In this document: piece after piece, positions 61,975-64,000 of the stretch | Numbering within the stretch: the stretch's first letter is position 1 | How the letters are laid out: each line of letters begins with the position of its first letter | NCBI RefSeq assembly: GCF_016920785.2 | Contig: NW_024609857.1 | Span: forward strand, 128,829,094 to 128,893,093 | Direction: 5' to 3' | Length of the DNA stretch: 64,000 nt | DNA from: Ixodes scapularis | Lineage: Eukaryota; Arthropoda; Arachnida; Ixodida; Ixodidae | Program-made: the position numbers and the translations under genes | The notes under the pieces: model-generated | The model's input: only the letters and a program-made list of their open reading frames with translations | Told to the model about the DNA's origin: nothing | Databases searched by the model: none

Positions 61975-62021
61975 GTGAGCATGCCTGCCTTGTTATTTAA
62001 TGGATGGAATACAAAAAACTT

Positions 62022-62043
62022 GGGGGGGGGGGGGGGGGGGGGG
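62022..62043 (+). repeat. 22-nt poly-G run
   Basis: An uninterrupted G run 47 bp downstream of the exon 18 donor; it could form a G-quadruplex. Other long G runs occur at 500-524 and 44862-44873. Confidence 0.9.
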
Positions 62044-62419
62044 TTTAGCGCAGCAAGCATGCTGTACTCTGTTTCAGGTTAAGGAAGGCAAAACAGACTG
62101 CTCCCACAAGGCCCTTCACTCGTTTCACTTTAGCAGAGCTAACGCTGGAGAAGACGGACTCGCCTTCTTTCTTGCCTCCTCCCTGGTGTTTGCTCTGCTG
62201 ATGTGGGAAGAGTGGAGGGCTAGTGGGACCTCTCTAGGGCAATTTTTTTTAGAAGCTAGGCATTTGTGTGTGAAGCTGTGGTGCTCTTCCCTAAGGGGCT
62301 TGGTATAAAAATGCAGCCAATAAACCACACTTTTATTGTTTGAATACAAAGTAGGGAGTGCAGGACCCCACGCTATCTAGTTTATATTATTAAAATATAA
62401 ATATTTATAAGAGAAAAAC

Positions 62420-62586
62420 TACTGTCGAGACCGGTTAAAACGAAATAGGAGCTACAGCAAAGCGAGCACGATTTCCCATTCCTTTTTTGCACTTCGTTAT
62501 AACCGAAGTCGGTTATAACGAAATAGCGGATATAGTGAAGGGACTTCCGATTCTTGTTCATTTTGTTATAACCGATCTCGACAGTA
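62420..62586. mobile_element. Tc1/mariner-type MITE, GGTTATAACGAA family
   Basis: 167 bp with TA at both borders. Left end CTGTCGAGACCGGTTAAAAC and inverted right end CTGTCGAGATCGGTTATAAC. Internal ttataaccgaagtcggttataacg palindrome. A fragment of the same family is at 41030-41160. Confidence 0.85.
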
Positions 62587-62897
62587 TTACCATAAATGAG
62601 GAGCACTTTCTTCGTATACTAATTTGTCAATATATCACTTTTTTTCGTTATGACTTTAACTTAATGCACAATAAAATGAATAGCTGAATTCTCCAGTAAA
62701 TTTCAGTTCATAAACGTCTGGAACAGGGCATAGGAGTACTTTTACCGTCGAGCAGAAGATTCATGCAAAGTTCATAGCAAAAAAGCGAAACTGAGAAAAA
62801 TGAAATCAAACATTGCGACCCCTTACTTTTTTAACTTCTCGCAATCTGCGCCCTCTGAGAGGACCCAGCAGAGTAGGCGTGTCCTTCAGCGGCCTGT

Positions 62898-63554
62898 TTA
62901 TTTTGTCTCTTTAGGATTTCCCGCAGCATCCTCTGTTTGTGGGCCACTTGGACGACTATGCCATGTGCCTTCTGCTATGCTGCTATAGTGGCTATGTGCC
63001 TTATGCTTGGCTTTCGAGACCTTGGATTGCCCATACTTGTCCAAGTGCTGCATCTGGTGACTCCCAGGCTCTAGCCCCATCTTGAGAAGATCCCCCTCAA
63101 AGCCCTTAGGGCCCAAGTTGAACTCTAGCACTGCGAGTAGAACAGTCGTTTCTACCACTCTTCGAAACACAACGTCCCTCTTCAAACACTACCTCTAGTC
63201 CAGAGCATTGAATGACTCGTTCACATTCTGAGTCTTCATTTTGGCACATCTCTCGAGGAGGTCGTACCAGGCCAAATGGTTATACAAAGAAACCAACTCC
63301 TTTGCAACTTCCCTAGAGCAGGCAAGGCTGTGCAGCTGCGGCTTTTCCATTGCCTCCAGTGATGCATGGTGGTTGTGATGGTACCATGGCTCTTTTCCTT
63401 GAAGACAGGCTTGATGCTGGGGCTCTTCATCAGTAGAGTAAGAGTGCAGGAGGCTGCTAAACATGCTTTTCTGCATCGCCTGAATTTTTGGAGCATTCTC
63501 TTTCAACGCACATGCATAATAGTTCGTCAACTTCTTTATTATAACCTTGGTCAA
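62898..63554 (-). pseudogene. Probable Mutator-like transposase remnant
   Basis: Two open stretches broken by TAG codons near 63190. 63195-63554 ends CAKMKTQNVNESFNALD, which resembles the C-x-G-xTQNxNES-NxxxW motif of arthropod Mutator-like transposases. 62898-63185 has RRVVETTVLLAVLEFNLGPK, matching the FNxG segment after it. No inverted repeats were found. The family call is from memory of the motif. Confidence 0.45.
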
Positions 63555-64000
63555 CTTGCACCACCCACCGAGCCTTTTTTTTTCCTCTCTCGAGGATCTC
63601 CGATGAGTTCATCCATACATAGAGCACGGAGAGGTTGGTGTATGAAAACATTCAATAATTGTTGGCTGATGGCTCACCAGAAATGGCTCCGGGCAGGCAA
63701 GGCGGCGCTAATTACTCTTCAGGAACCCAACGAAAGGCGAAAGGGAGACTTTAATGGGTTATGATATGCCAAAAATAAAATATGAGATAGCTATACTGCT
63801 AGGACCCCTTTGTATGCTCCTATAATTCTGCTAAATTCATTTTGAAAATGCCGCGATAGTTTCGTGGATAAATTGATTTATATGCATATCCCTTGGATCT
63901 GCCCCATTCGAAAAAGCCGCCGTGGCTGGGAGGCTGGTGACTTTGCCAGCCTCCCGCATGGCGTCTCCTTGCATGCACTCACGCGCTTGACTCTCTTGGC
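63555..64000. other. Nothing recognised at right edge
   Basis: AT-rich with a poly-T run (63576-63586). A GGGAGGCTGG...CCAGCCTCCC inverted repeat lies at about 63930-63957. The next TRPC4AP exon is not visible here. Confidence 0.4.

Noticed and set aside
61975..64000. Next TRPC4AP exon within the window
   Set aside because: No acceptor-bounded frame resembling the conserved KVAEVLSECRLL segment was found.

Overview
This window is nuclear DNA from an animal with large, transposon-filled introns. Its one recognisable host gene is the ortholog of TRPC4AP (TRUSS; short transient receptor potential channel 4-associated protein), read on the + strand as small GC-rich exons with GT/GC...AG borders. 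The invertebrate-like exon sequence, long introns and the mix of BEL/Pao, Gypsy, CR1/L2-like and I-like LINEs, hAT, Tc1/mariner-like and TTAA-target elements suggest a chelicerate, most likely a hard tick. The species assignment is inference. There are no bacterial-type genes, operons or CRISPR arrays.

Layout. 1-6.2 kb: two hAT-like elements (170-1818 with a perfect 8-bp target duplication; 2638-3866 with a decayed transposase), a tRNA-like element and a TIR element. 6.2-7.5 kb: two possible first exons facing away from each other, an unidentified minus-strand gene (6176-6394) and a possible TRPC4AP exon 1 (7360-7461). 9.8-62 kb: the other TRPC4AP exons. Seventeen of them give about 550 codons with matching splice phases except at one junction, and the last ~135-210 residues must lie beyond the window. 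The introns hold a 6.4-kb BEL element (14630-21032), a CGGGA microsatellite (62 perfect copies), a hAT-like element (29153-30324), a nested stack at 31359-39080 (hAT-like > TTAA element > Gypsy > TA-target element), two LINEs (44.9-50.2 kb), a decayed Tigger/pogo element (57054-58221) and a TTAA element (59207-60552). 62.9-63.6 kb: a probable Mutator-like transposase remnant.

How it fits together. The host gene would make a scaffold/substrate-receptor protein known in vertebrates from CUL4-DDB1 ubiquitin ligase and TNF-receptor signalling. Everything else is mobile DNA in its introns. Every classifiable retroelement is antisense to the gene. Several cut-and-paste elements sit inside retroelement coding sequence, so the order of insertion can be read. 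The most notable single feature is a 2A-like ribosome-skipping motif (GDIETNPGP) in ORF1 of the CR1/L2-like LINE. Clusters of perfect hairpins and CRE-type TGACGTCA sites inside several elements are also unusual.
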